Source: Terriglobia bacterium | GTDB lineage: Bacteria > Acidobacteriota > Terriglobia > UBA7540 | Direction of reading: 5' to 3' | Length of the DNA stretch: 64,000 nucleotides | Assembly (NCBI GenBank): GCA_030038235.1 | Contig: JASHPE010000122.1 | Coordinates: 20,925-84,924 of the forward strand | Shown here: positions 32,812 through 41,258 of the stretch, piece by piece | Layout of the letters: the number at the start of each line of letters is the position of its first letter | Numbering within the stretch: position 1 is the stretch's first letter | Program-made: the position numbers and the translations under genes | The notes under the pieces: generated by a model | The model's input: only the letters and a program-made list of their open reading frames with translations | What the model was told of the DNA's origin: nothing | Database searches by the model: none

Positions 32812-35544
32812 ATGGGGTGGCTGAACGCGGTTGTGAACTCAGCGCGCTCGCTTTTTCGACGGCGTCGCGAAGAGCAGGCGCTCGATGCGGAGCTGCAATT
32901 CCACGTCGAACGGCAGATTGAGCAGAACATCGGAGCCGGCATGTCGCCGGAGGAGGCTCGTTATGCAGCCGCGCGCGCATTTGGCAATGCCGCCGTGGTG
33001 CGGGAACAGACACGCGAGAGCTGGGGTCTCGGCACATTCGACGTCTGGCGGCAGGATCTGAAATACGGCATGCGGATGCTCGCGAAGAATCCCGGGTTCG
33101 CGGTCATCGCGATTCTGACTCTGGCCCTCGGCATCGGCGCCAACACGGCGCTGTTCTCCGTAGTCAACGCCGTGCTGTTGAATCCGCTGCCGTTCCCGCA
33201 GCCGGACCAGCTCCTCACGCTGCACGAAAGCAAGCCTAACTTTGAGCAGGGCGCCATCCCTTACTTGAACTTCCTGGATTGGCAGAATCAGAATCGCACT
33301 TTCTCCTCGATCGCGATCAGCCGCGGGTTTGCTTTCAGTCTCACCGGAATCGGCGAGCCTGAGCGGCTACAGGGTGAATGGGTCTCGGCAAGCCTCTTCG
33401 GTACGCTGGGCGTGAAGCCACAGCTCGGCCGCGACTTTACCTCCGAAGACGACCAGTCTGGCGCCGGCCCCGTCGCTATGATCAGCGCCAGCCTGTGGAA
33501 GCGCAAATTCGGCGGGACACCGGACGTGCTGGGCAAGGCCATCAGGTTGGACGGCAGGGACTACACCATCGTCGGCGTGATTCCCGCTAGCTTCAATCTC
33601 CGCGTGGGGAATTTTCAGGCTGGCGACGTCTACGCACCGATCCGCTTGTGGGGCCACCCCGGTCTCCAAAACCGCATGGCGGCTCTGGGACTGCATGGCA
33701 TTGGCCGCATGAAGCCCGGCGTCACGCTGGAGCAGGCGGGAGCCGATCTGCGGCGGATCGCGGCGAACCTCGCGTCCGCTTATCCCGACGCCAACCGGGG
33801 TACAAGCGCGAATGTGATGCCTTTGAAGCAGAGCGTCGTGGGAAGCGTACGGCCGCTTCTGCTGGTGCTCTTGGGCGCGGTCGGCCTGGTCCTTCTGATC
33901 GCCTGCGTGAACGTGGCCAACCTGCTGCTGGCGCGATCCACCGGCCGGACGCGCGAATTCGCGATTCGCGCTGCGCTCGGCGCCGGACGCGCCCGCGTGA
34001 TCCGCCAGCTTCTTACCGAAAGCGTCCTGCTCGCCGTGGCCGGCGGCGCGCTGGGATTGCTGCTGGCGTGGTGGGGCACGCGCGTCGGTCTGGCCGCTCT
34101 TCCCACCGCGCTCCCGCGTGCCGAAGAGGTCGGGCTTGATGGCAGAGTGCTTGTTTTTGCCATCGCGATTTCAGTGCTGTCGGGAATTCTCTTTGGTCTG
34201 GCGCCGGCGCTCAAGATCTCAAATGCAGAGCTGCACGACGTGCTCAAAGAGGGCGGACGCGGTTCGAGCAGTGCGCATCATCGCGTGCACAATGCCCTGG
34301 TGGTGACTGAAGTGGCGCTCGCGCTGGTGCTTTTGGCAGGCGCCGGACTCATGCTCCGCACCCTGGCACGCTTGTGGAGCGTCGATCCGGGCTTCGATGC
34401 CCGGAATGTGTTGACTTTCGACTTGAGCTTTCCTCCCTCGCTGATGAAGGCAGGATCGGCCGCGATTCGCGGTTACTTACGCAATGTCGACGACAGAATT
34501 GAGTCGAGTCCGGGTGTGCAGGCCGCGTCGCTCCTGTTCGGCGCCTTTCCCATGTCATCGGAGGACGACTGGACGTTCTGGCTGGAGGGTCAGCCCAAGC
34601 CTCAGAGCGCGAGCGAGATGAATTGGGCGCTCCACTACGTTGTCGAGCCCGGCTACCTGAAGACCATGCATATCCCGCTCGAGCGCGGCCGCTTCTTCAG
34701 CGATCAGGACGACGAACGTTCGCCGCTCGTGGTGGTCATTGACAGCGTGCTGGCGTCAAAATTCTTTCCCAATCAGAATCCCGTCGGCCGGCGCATCATG
34801 TTCAACGGTTATGATCGCCCGGCCGAGATCATCGGCGTGGTCGGACATGTGAAGCAATGGGGGCTTGACTCCGACGATCAGAACACGCTGCGAGCGCAAG
34901 TCTACGAGTCCTTGCGGCAACAAGACGATGGGGTGATGCCGCTTATGATCTCGCTGGGTCTAGGTGTCGCCGTGCGCACCTCAAGCTCTGTAGCGCCGGT
35001 GTCCGCACCGGCGGTAGCGATAATGTCACCACCGGCGGGAGGCATGGCCGAGCCCATCAGCCGCAGTCTTCACGGCCTGAACGGCGAGATGGTGGTCTAC
35101 GACTTCGAGTCGATGAACGGTATCATTTCCGACTCACTCGCCGACCGCCGGTTCTCTATGATTCTGCTGGGCGCCTTCGCCGCGCTGGCGCTGGTGCTCG
35201 CGAGCGTGGGCATCTACGGCGTGACGTCCTATCTCATCGGGCAGCGTACCCAGGAAATCGGCATCCGCGTGGCTCTGGGCGCGCAGCGGCGCGACGTCCT
35301 CCGGCTCGTTCTGGGCGACGGATCTCGCATGGCCCTGATCGGCGTCGCCGCCGGGCTCGTCGCCGCCGTCGGTCTGACGCGCTTCCTGACCAAGTACTCG
35401 CTACTCTTCGGCGTCACCGCCACGGACCCGCTCACGTTGGCGGGTGTGGCGTTTCTGCTGACGCTCGTGGCGCTTGCGGCCTGCTATATCCCCGCGCGGC
35501 GCGCCTTGCGCGTCGATCCGGTGGTGGCGTTGCGATACGAATGA
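32812..35544 (+). CDS. ADOP-family ABC-type permease with N-terminal prefix domain
   Basis: This encodes 910 residues. The first ~80 are the ADOP prefix domain (EEQALDAELQFHVERQIE, then MSPEEARYAAARAFGN). MacB-core plus FtsX units follow twice, starting at [20 protein letters not shown] and ending ARRALRVDPVVALRYE, giving eight predicted helices. Like other ADOPs it has no encoded ATPase. It forms an operon with padR. One oddity is a low-complexity stretch near residues 724-745 (APVSAPAVAIMSPPAGG) encoded by a GCCGGTG/CACCGGC hairpin at 34983-35045, which looks like a repeat inserted in frame into the second periplasmic loop. Confidence 0.92.
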   Translation: MGWLNAVVNSARSLFRRRREEQALDAELQFHVERQIEQNIGAGMSPEEARYAAARAFGNAAVVREQTRESWGLGTFDVWRQDLKYGMRMLAKNPGFAVIAILTLALGIGANTALFSVVNAVLLNPLPFPQPDQLLTLHESKPNFEQGAIPYLNFLDWQNQNRTFSSIAISRGFAFSLTGIGEPERLQGEWVSASLFGTLGVKPQLGRDFTSEDDQSGAGPVAMISASLWKRKFGGTPDVLGKAIRLDGRDYTIVGVIPASFNLRVGNFQAGDVYAPIRLWGHPGLQNRMAALGLHGIGRMKPGVTLEQAGADLRRIAANLASAYPDANRGTSANVMPLKQSVVGSVRPLLLVLLGAVGLVLLIACVNVANLLLARSTGRTREFAIRAALGAGRARVIRQLLTESVLLAVAGGALGLLLAWWGTRVGLAALPTALPRAEEVGLDGRVLVFAIAISVLSGILFGLAPALKISNAELHDVLKEGGRGSSSAHHRVHNALVVTEVALALVLLAGAGLMLRTLARLWSVDPGFDARNVLTFDLSFPPSLMKAGSAAIRGYLRNVDDRIESSPGVQAASLLFGAFPMSSEDDWTFWLEGQPKPQSASEMNWALHYVVEPGYLKTMHIPLERGRFFSDQDDERSPLVVVIDSVLASKFFPNQNPVGRRIMFNGYDRPAEIIGVVGHVKQWGLDSDDQNTLRAQVYESLRQQDDGVMPLMISLGLGVAVRTSSSVAPVSAPAVAIMSPPAGGMAEPISRSLHGLNGEMVVYDFESMNGIISDSLADRRFSMILLGAFAALALVLASVGIYGVTSYLIGQRTQEIGIRVALGAQRRDVLRLVLGDGSRMALIGVAAGLVAAVGLTRFLTKYSLLFGVTATDPLTLAGVAFLLTLVALAACYIPARRALRVDPVVALRYE

Positions 35545-35567
35545 GGCCTACTCGGTTGTCCCCGTGG

Positions 35568-35674
35568 GCGGTAGCACAGCCACTCCTGGCTGTGCTTGGC
35601 CACTTTGTTTCCAAACCTCGATTCTTTCGCCCGCTCGACTGCGCCGGTAGCACAGCCACTCCTGGCTGTGCTTG
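35568..35674. repeat. Two AGCACAGCC-type hairpins after the ADOP gene
   Basis: GGTAGCACAGCCACTCCTGG with its complementary continuation TGTGCTTG appears at 35568-35598 and again at 35641-35674. Each copy folds as AGCACAGCC/GGCTGTGCT around a short loop. The copies are nearly identical and point the same way. They lie between the convergent permease and RES-toxin genes. No T-run follows, so they are repeats rather than clear terminators. Confidence 0.75.
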
Positions 35675-35694
35675 CCGCTGTTTCAGCTAACCCG

Positions 35695-36159
35695 TCAATA
35701 GCTACGGCGCTGGAACAGCCGCTCGTCCCAGACGACGTCACGCGGCTCGCTCACCGTGATGCGGCGGAAATCGTGATGCTCCGGATTGATCAGCACGTTG
35801 CGCTCGTGTCCCCGGGCGACGAGGCTCGGTACCAGTAGAACGGCCGAGCGATTGGAGGCAAGCCTCTCGTCACCAAACGCCCGGCTCGCCAACAGGTCCG
35901 CGGCGTCCCACCCACGTATCATTTCCATCTGTACTGATTCTATGGCCAGGTTGTCGGGGATCGTGACTTCGACTACAGCGTGAGTTCGCGGGACGCGGCC
36001 CAGGTTGGCATGCACCAGCGCTTCGAGCAGTGCGCCGGCGAAGGTTTCCGCACAATAGATCGGGGCGTGCCCCGGCGAGTTCCAGCGTCCCCCGGCGGCG
36101 CGCGCTCCGCTTGCATCAAAGATGGAATGCCGGCGGTCGGCGATGCGGAAGGCGCGCAT
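35695..36159 (-). CDS. RES-domain toxin (NAD+-degrading type)
   Basis: This encodes 154 residues with the RES family signature. FRIADRRHSIFDASGARAAG leads into GGRWNSPGHAPIYCAE. A helix LLEALVHANLG follows, then the conserved serine in SNRSAVLLVPSLVA and the NVLINPEHHDF block. Characterised RES toxins (MbcT, Res) degrade NAD+ and arrest growth. The ATG overlaps the antitoxin stop by one base (TGATG), so the toxin is translated after the antitoxin, the usual order for RES-Xre pairs. All key motifs are present, so the toxin looks functional. Confidence 0.93.
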   Translation of the reverse strand: MRAFRIADRRHSIFDASGARAAGGRWNSPGHAPIYCAETFAGALLEALVHANLGRVPRTHAVVEVTIPDNLAIESVQMEMIRGWDAADLLASRAFGDERLASNRSAVLLVPSLVARGHERNVLINPEHHDFRRITVSEPRDVVWDERLFQRRSY

Positions 36160-36590
36160 CAGGCTGGAATGCCGTAGATCAAACGATCGAGGAGTTCTTC
36201 CACCTGGCGGGCGCCAAGCTCGGTCATGGCGGCCTCGAGCGGCGTGCGCCGGCCCAATTCCGGGTGGCGCCTCGTCAACCAGTCGCGGGCATCCGCTTGA
36301 TCGTTCCAGGCGTATTCGGCGGCGGCAATCACGCGCGCCACCCTCTCCGTGCGCTCGCCCTCGGCCGGAGAAAGACGTGTCCGGCGCTTGAACGTAGCCT
36401 CCGGGACTACGCGAAACATCGTCCGGCGCACTTCGGCCTTGATGGTGAGCACGCGCTCCACAGTGGTTCGCAACGCACGCTTCGGCAGCCCGCGCGCAAT
36501 GGTCCGCTCCAGCTCGCGAATCGAGTGCACGCTCTGCTTGAGAATCGCTTTACCACCCATCACCTCGGCAATTCGGTCGGCTCGAATCAC
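36159..36590 (-). CDS. Xre/MbcA/ParS-type antitoxin of the RES pair
   Basis: This encodes 143 residues from a GTG with GGGAG about 8 nt upstream. The N-terminal half is a helix-turn-helix-like region (DRIAEVMGGKAILKQSVHS). The C-terminal half is the toxin-binding domain with RVARVIAAAEYAWNDQADAR, DWLTRRHPELGRRTPLEAAM and VEELLDRLIYGIPA, characteristic of Xre-family antitoxins paired with RES toxins. It neutralises the toxin and usually represses the operon. It is the first gene of the pair. Confidence 0.92.
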   Translation of the reverse strand: MIRADRIAEVMGGKAILKQSVHSIRELERTIARGLPKRALRTTVERVLTIKAEVRRTMFRVVPEATFKRRTRLSPAEGERTERVARVIAAAEYAWNDQADARDWLTRRHPELGRRTPLEAAMTELGARQVEELLDRLIYGIPA

Positions 36591-37044
36591 AAAGTCACTC
36601 CCAGATCATTGTAGCTCATTCGGCGGGTCAAATGATACTGGGATGTGTCGGTGCGTCGCGGCTACAGTGAGGCAGACCGTCGGGGCTGGCTCAAACCCTT
36701 TGGCGCGCCGGAATCGGGATGCCCGCGCTATGAAACCTGTCTGGACCGCCAATTCGAACGTCTCGTGAACCAATTCGACGAATGGCGCCGGGTCAAGTCC
36801 CAAATATGGCTGGTCATATTGAACACAGTAGTTAATACTCAACGATGCTATGAAAAAATTACGAAAATTACGAAACGAAACCGTCAGGTTATGGAAAACA
36901 AAGGACTTAATTTTTGGCCGGGGTGCGCCAGCCTATCCGACAGCGGTCTGGTTTACCCTTACGCCGCGCCTTGTGACCTTCCGCTTGCCTATGCTAACGT
37001 GAATCTTCCTCCGGTTCTTATTCCCGAGGTTGAGTCTCCGAAAC
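36591..37044. other. Intergenic region, no supported gene
   Basis: A 454-nt gap between the RES-Xre pair and the carbonic anhydrase. Open frames on both strands across 36606-36842 have no family motif I recognise and no clear ribosome binding site. An AT-rich stretch (36840-36915) may hold a promoter. Nothing else is supported. Confidence 0.5.
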
Positions 37045-37572
37045 ATGATCCTGCCTTATCAAGGACGAACTCCTCGTATCGCGTCTTCGGCGTTCATCGC
37101 GGAGAGCGCGGACGTGATCGGCGACGTCGAGATCGCCGAGAATGCGAGCGTCTGGTATCAGAGCGTGCTGCGAGGCGACATCGAACCGATTCGCATCGGC
37201 GAGAACAGCAACATTCAGGACGGCAGCATCGTTCACACGCTGGCGGGCTCGCCGGTGATCGTTGGCCGCTGGGTGACCGTCGGACATCGCGCCATACTTC
37301 ACGGCTGCGTGGTCGAGGACCATTGCCTGGTCGGTATGGGCGCGGTGCTGCTGAACAACGTCCGCGTCGGCGAGGGATCGATCATCGCGGCCGGAGCGTT
37401 GATTCCAGAGAATACAACGGTCCCGCCGCGCAGCCTGTACATGGGCGTGCCAGCGCAGTTCCGGCGGCAGCTTGGCGATCCGGAGCGGCGCTTCATTGAC
37501 GCGCATGCGACGCATTACCTCGGCTATAAGGAAACCTATTTGAGCGAGCGCAACGGGAAGACGAAATCCTGA
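37045..37572 (+). CDS. Gamma-class carbonic anhydrase family protein
   Basis: This encodes 175 residues forming a left-handed beta helix of hexapeptide repeats. The three metal-binding histidines are in place: His64 (IVHTL), His81 and His86 (VGHRAILHGC). The N-terminal residues ENASVWYQSVLRGDIEPIRIG are conserved in this family. Such proteins (YrdA/PaaY/CamH types) bind Zn or Fe and may hydrate CO2, though many are inactive as carbonic anhydrases. The ATG at 37045 is used, and a TTG 15 nt upstream is possible. It is a single gene followed by CACAGAGG-type repeats and then hisS. Confidence 0.9.
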   Translation: MILPYQGRTPRIASSAFIAESADVIGDVEIAENASVWYQSVLRGDIEPIRIGENSNIQDGSIVHTLAGSPVIVGRWVTVGHRAILHGCVVEDHCLVGMGAVLLNNVRVGEGSIIAAGALIPENTTVPPRSLYMGVPAQFRRQLGDPERRFIDAHATHYLGYKETYLSERNGKTKS

Positions 37573-37639
37573 AGGCGGCCGCGCGCCCGCCGTCCATCGC
37601 GTATTCGGCGCAGCCGCCATCAGACGCGATTAAGCGGAC

Positions 37640-37746
37640 GCTCTCCGTGGTCTCCGTGCCAAGAACCCTTCAACACAGAGTTCACGGAGACTCTGTGGCC
37701 TCTGTGTTGAAAGCTTCTCAGGGAACAGAGGACACTGAGGCAAACT
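37640..37746. repeat. CACAGAGG-type dispersed repeats, locus 3
   Basis: The segment TCTCCGTGGTCTCCGTGCC, AACACAGAGTTCACGGAG, TCTGTGGCCTCTGTGTTG and GGAACAGAGGACACTGAGG is built from direct and inverted copies of the same unit. It runs right up to the TTG start of hisS, so the hisS leader is made of repeats. Confidence 0.7.
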
Positions 37747-39027
37747 TTGGACGCATCCACTTCCAAATCCATCCAGCCCATTCGCGCCGTCAAAGGGACG
37801 CGCGACTTGCTGCCGCGCGACGTCACGCTCTGGCAGAAGATCGAGGATGAAGTCCGCCGCACGTTCGGTGCCTACCACTTCGGCGAGGTTCGTACGCCGA
37901 TCATCGAGCCTACGGCGCTGTTCGCCCGCAGCGTAGGCGAGGACACGGACATCGTCAGCAAGGAGATGTACACGTTCCTCGACCGCTCCGACGAATCCCT
38001 TACGCTACGTCCCGAGGCCACGGCGTCCGTGGTGCGCGCCTATATCGAGCACTCGCTCTTCAACGAAGGTGGCGTGCGGAAGCTGTATTACATCGGACCG
38101 ATGTTCCGCCGCGATCGTCCGCAGAAAGGCCGCTATCGGCAGTTCTACCAGATCGGCGCCGAGGTGCTCGGCTCAAGTCATCCCGCCGTGGATGTGGAAG
38201 TCCTCGAGATGCTCACGCTCTTCCTGCGCCGCGTGGGCCTGCGGGATTTCACGCTCCTGATCAACTCCGTGGGCGACAAGAACTGCCGTCCGCAGTACCT
38301 CAACGCGCTGCGCGAAGCCCTGAGCGGCGTGAAAGCGCAGATGTGCGGCGACTGCCAGCGCCGCGCCGATACCAATCCGCTACGCGTGCTCGATTGCAAG
38401 GTGCCTGCCGATCAGCCGATCATCGAGGCTCTGCCGCATTTTATCGATTATCTCGACCCCGAATGCCGGGCGCATTTCGAAAGCGTTCTGACTGGGCTTT
38501 GTGCGCGCGAAATCCCGTATGAGATCAAGCCGCGGCTGGTGCGAGGCCTCGACTATTACACGCGGACCACGTTCGAGATCGCCAGCGGGGTGCTAGGCGC
38601 ACAGAACTCGATTCTCGGCGGTGGACGCTACGACGGGCTGTCGGAAATGCTCGGCGGCCCACCCGCGCCGGGGATCGGCTTCGCAATCGGTGAGGACCGC
38701 CTGGTGCTGGCGGTCGAAGCTGCAGGCGCGCTCAAGCCCGGGCATCCTTTGACCGCGTACGTGGCCTGGCTCGGCGAAGCCGCTGGCGCGGCGGCCGCCA
38801 AACTCACGCGGGAGTTGCGTGCGCAAGGCATCACGGTCGAAACCGGATATGAGGACGCCAAGCTGAAGAAGTCGCTCGGCAACGCGAGCCGCCTCGGCGC
38901 GGGTTTCGCGATCATCATCGGCGAGGGAGAACTTGCGAGTGGTCTGTACCAGGTCAAAGACCTGACGACGGGCCGGCAGGAGGCCGTCGAGCCTGCACGC
39001 CTGGCAGAGTATCTGACGCGCGCGTAG
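37747..39027 (+). CDS. hisS: Histidyl-tRNA synthetase
   Basis: This encodes 426 residues of a class II aminoacyl-tRNA synthetase that charges tRNA-His. The early KGTRDLLPRDV is the usual HisRS start. Motif 2 is GPMFRRDRPQKGRYRQFYQ, the histidine-specific loop LVRGLDYYTRTTFE, and motif 3 GIGFAIGEDRLVL. The C-terminal anticodon-binding domain begins near LTAYVAWLGEAAG. The frame begins at a TTG directly after a repeat block, since no ATG lies early enough to keep the N-terminal domain. The 3' end overlaps the end of the convergent deiodinase-like gene by 74 nt. Confidence 0.95.
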   Translation: MDASTSKSIQPIRAVKGTRDLLPRDVTLWQKIEDEVRRTFGAYHFGEVRTPIIEPTALFARSVGEDTDIVSKEMYTFLDRSDESLTLRPEATASVVRAYIEHSLFNEGGVRKLYYIGPMFRRDRPQKGRYRQFYQIGAEVLGSSHPAVDVEVLEMLTLFLRRVGLRDFTLLINSVGDKNCRPQYLNALREALSGVKAQMCGDCQRRADTNPLRVLDCKVPADQPIIEALPHFIDYLDPECRAHFESVLTGLCAREIPYEIKPRLVRGLDYYTRTTFEIASGVLGAQNSILGGGRYDGLSEMLGGPPAPGIGFAIGEDRLVLAVEAAGALKPGHPLTAYVAWLGEAAGAAAAKLTRELRAQGITVETGYEDAKLKKSLGNASRLGAGFAIIIGEGELASGLYQVKDLTTGRQEAVEPARLAEYLTRA

Positions 39028-39745
39028 CCCGAAGCTTGCCGGCGCCCCCGTCAGGCAGGAGTCTTTCGAGCGTGCGAGCGACCTCTTCGGTGTGGAACCC
39101 GAACGGCCCTGGCTTCGACTTGTAGGCGATGCGCCCATCGCGATCGATCACGTAGAGTCGATCGGGCCAGGCGGTGTAAGCGCGTTCGGTGCTGTTCGCG
39201 ACGTCATCCACGATAGCCGGGTACTCGATTCCCAGCTTCACGAGGCATGTTCCGGCCACGTCGCAGCGCTCCTTCTGTGTGCGAGTGCTATGCAGAAAGA
39301 TCTTCGCCTTGATATTGTCGTCGTCCTGCCAGGCGTCGATCGGATGTGCTTCCTCGATGTAGACCACGTAGAAAGCGGCGCGGTCCCGGTACTTCTCATA
39401 GACCTTGTTGAGCGCGGGAACCTCCCGGCGGAAGGGCGGTCAAGTGTAGCTGCCGAAGATGAGCACCACGGGCTGCGATCCGCGGAACGACGCGAGCTGG
39501 ACCGAGGCCTTGTTGTCCTGAGTCGGCAGGCTGAAGTCCGGAGCGGTGTCGCCGACATGCAGCGTTCCAGCTCGCGCCCAGAACCACAGCGGCTTGAACG
39601 GGAGCACAATGAAGGCGGCGTCCGGGACGTGCTCCATGATCCGGCCAAAGCGGTCCGGGGTCTGTCGCATGGCGTCGTAAATGGCGGCGCAGAGCGCGCC
39701 ATACACAATGATGATCGCAAGCACGATTTTGTGCCATCTACGCAT
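38954..39745 (-). CDS. Deiodinase-like thioredoxin-fold selenoprotein (in-frame TGA read as Sec102)
   Basis: Reading through one TGA (39440-39442) gives 263 residues. A transmembrane helix (about 6-24) is followed by a peroxiredoxin-like start (GDTAPDFSLPTQDN) and the active site VVLIFGSYT-U-PPFRREVP. The conserved YIEEAHPIDAWQ of iodothyronine deiodinases follows at the expected distance. Eukaryotic deiodinases have Sec at this exact place, before PPF. Coding similarity continues well past the TGA (IVDDVANSTERAYTAWPDRL), so the codon is not a true stop. A hairpin fitting a bacterial SECIS lies just downstream. It probably performs membrane-anchored thiol/selenol redox chemistry; the substrate is unknown. 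The gene overlaps the end of hisS. Confidence 0.85.
39415..39427 (-). promoter_or_regulatory. Candidate bacterial SECIS hairpin of the deiodinase-like gene
   Basis: CGGGA (39423-39427) and TCCCG (39415-39419) form a 5-bp stem around the loop GGU. The loop begins 17 nt after the TGA, inside the 16-37 nt window described for bacterial SECIS elements, and starts with G as they require. An alternative CCTTCC/GGGAGG stem is also possible. Confidence 0.5.
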
Positions 39746-39790
39746 GGGAAGAGCACCGATTATAGCACCCGAAAGGGAGTCCGCTTGTGC

Positions 39791-40078
39791 TCAGCGCGTC
39801 TGACGACCGTTGCGCCGGCGGCTCGCGACGAGCACTCCCAGGTTCGAGACGCAGAACGGCACCAGAAAGGTGACCGCCCCTTTGATCCACACGGCGCGCG
39901 TCGCCCTGCCCTGAATGACTTCGTCGAGATGATTGATGACGAATAGCACCGCGCCAACAGCGAGGGCAATCTGGACGGTCTTTTTCAGGAATGGCGGATA
40001 GACAATCACACGAAAAGTCTCGTGCCATCTGGCCCAGGTCGGTGGCTGCGCCGTCGCCGGCGCTTCGATTGGTTTCAA
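39791..40078 (-). CDS. Small membrane protein, NrtS-like
   Basis: This encodes 95 residues from a TTG that overlaps the stop of the tag gene (TTGA) and has GGAGAA 5 nt upstream; a longer form starting at 40135 would overlap tag by 61 nt. Two hydrophobic segments, VQIALAVGAVLFVINHLDEV and GAVTFLVPFCVSNLGVLVAS, flank a short basic loop. The VG..L..IN..D....G......K....FLVP..VS pattern resembles NrtS, a small protein linked to nitrate/nitrite uptake. The match is from memory of the family pattern and is tentative. It sits between tag and the selenoprotein gene. Confidence 0.55.
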   Translation of the reverse strand: MKPIEAPATAQPPTWARWHETFRVIVYPPFLKKTVQIALAVGAVLFVINHLDEVIQGRATRAVWIKGAVTFLVPFCVSNLGVLVASRRRNGRQTR

Positions 40079-40674
40079 GACCGTTCTCCGTGGGTGCGGG
40101 CCGCGGCGCGGCCGACCTGGCGATAGCGGAAGCATCCCGTGACGTGGTCATTGACCATGCCGACCGCTTGCATGAACGCGTAGCAAATCGTCGGCCCGGC
40201 AAACCGAAATCCTCGTCGCAGCAACTCCTTGCTCATTGCCTCCGATTCTGGGCTGGTCGCGGGAACCTGCCGCATTTCGCGCCAAGTGTTCTTCTTGGCC
40301 TTTCCGCCAACAAAGCGCCACACGAAAGCGTCGAAGCTCCCGAATTCATCCCGGACCTTGAGGAAGGCTCGCGCGTTATCGATGGCGGCGGAGATCTTCA
40401 GCGCGTTGCGCACAATGCCGGGATCATCCAGCAGGACCTGCACGCGGCGTGCGTCGAAACGAGCCACACGGACAGGATCGAATCCGGCGAAGGCGGCACG
40501 ATATGCCAGACGCTTGCGCAGAATCGTCTCCCAGCTCAAGCCGGCCTGCGCGCCTTCGAGGATGAGGAACTCGAAGAGGGCGCGATCGTCATGAAGGGGC
40601 ACGCCCCATTCCTCGTCGTGATAGGCAATTCCGAGTTCCGTAGTCGCCCAGGCGCAGCGAGTGAGGTCATTCAT
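40075..40674 (-). CDS. tag: DNA-3-methyladenine glycosylase I
   Basis: This encodes 199 residues. The start at 40674 gives MNDLTRCAWATTELGIAYHD, aligning with the E. coli Tag N-terminus; an upstream start at 40758 would run into the divergent gene. The zinc-binding Cys7 and His19 (RCAW..., YHDEEWG) and the C-terminal His/Cys (NDHVTGCFRY) are present. LEGAQAGLSWETILRKR and a helix-hairpin-helix region follow the family. It excises 3-methyladenine from alkylated DNA as the first step of base-excision repair. It is the first gene of a minus-strand run with the NrtS-like and selenoprotein genes. Confidence 0.93.
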   Translation of the reverse strand: MNDLTRCAWATTELGIAYHDEEWGVPLHDDRALFEFLILEGAQAGLSWETILRKRLAYRAAFAGFDPVRVARFDARRVQVLLDDPGIVRNALKISAAIDNARAFLKVRDEFGSFDAFVWRFVGGKAKKNTWREMRQVPATSPESEAMSKELLRRGFRFAGPTICYAFMQAVGMVNDHVTGCFRYRQVGRAAARTHGERS

Positions 40675-40739
40675 AAGCTTGCAATCGGGCCGCGTTTCCC
40701 GATTCTGGCTCCGGCGCGGCTCTGGTACAATGTGGGCCG

Positions 40740-41204
40740 ATGGCGATCGAGACACCACATTGGACGTCCACCTCGTTCCACGTGCGCTACGCCGAAACCG
40801 ATCAGATGGGCGTAGTATACTACGCCAACTTTTTGGTCTGGTTCGAAATCGGGCGCACGGATTATTGCAAGCAGCACGGCTTCGCTTATCGCGAGATGGA
40901 GGATCAGGACGGATTGTTCATCATGGTGGCGGAGGCCCGCTGCCGCTATAAAGCTCCGGCGCGCTATGACGATCTGGTCGAAGTGCGCACTTGCCTGCGC
41001 GCCACTCGCAAACGCGTGCTTGTGTTTGGGTATGAGGTCTACAAGATGCCGGAAGAGGAGATGCTGGCCGAGGGCGAGACCGTGCATGTGATCACGGATC
41101 GCGAAGGACATCCGCGTGCGCTGCCCGAGAGGTACGCAGAGCTTTTCCGCGCCGGAGCCCGGAGATTGGGAGGCTATCAGCAGTCGGCCGTCGGCAGTCA
41201 ATAA
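40740..41204 (+). CDS. YbgC/FadM-type acyl-CoA thioesterase (hot-dog fold)
   Basis: This encodes 154 residues. The 4HBT signature RYAETDQMGVVYYANF contains the catalytic Asp, and a long helix WFEIGRTDYCKQHG follows. It hydrolyses acyl-CoA thioesters. YbgC homologues often work with the Tol-Pal system, but no tol genes are present here. The core ends at RYAELFRAGA. The final residues (GYQQSAVGSQ) are encoded by a CAGTCGG-type heptamer repeat, so the natural C-terminus has been extended by repeat DNA. The gene is divergent from tag. Confidence 0.9.
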   Translation: MAIETPHWTSTSFHVRYAETDQMGVVYYANFLVWFEIGRTDYCKQHGFAYREMEDQDGLFIMVAEARCRYKAPARYDDLVEVRTCLRATRKRVLVFGYEVYKMPEEEMLAEGETVHVITDREGHPRALPERYAELFRAGARRLGGYQQSAVGSQ

Positions 41205-41258
41205 TCTTGGCCGAAATTCGCGACCGGGAATCGGCAATCGTCAATTCCGTCAATTCTT

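Noticed and set aside
36606-36842. Possible gene or tRNA-adjacent remnant on either strand
   Set aside because: No cloverleaf can be drawn, and neither frame has motifs or a ribosome binding site.
39440-39442. Deiodinase-like gene as a nonsense pseudogene
   Set aside because: The single TGA sits exactly at the residue that is Sec in deiodinases, the rest of the frame is conserved, and a second gene in the window shows the same pattern.
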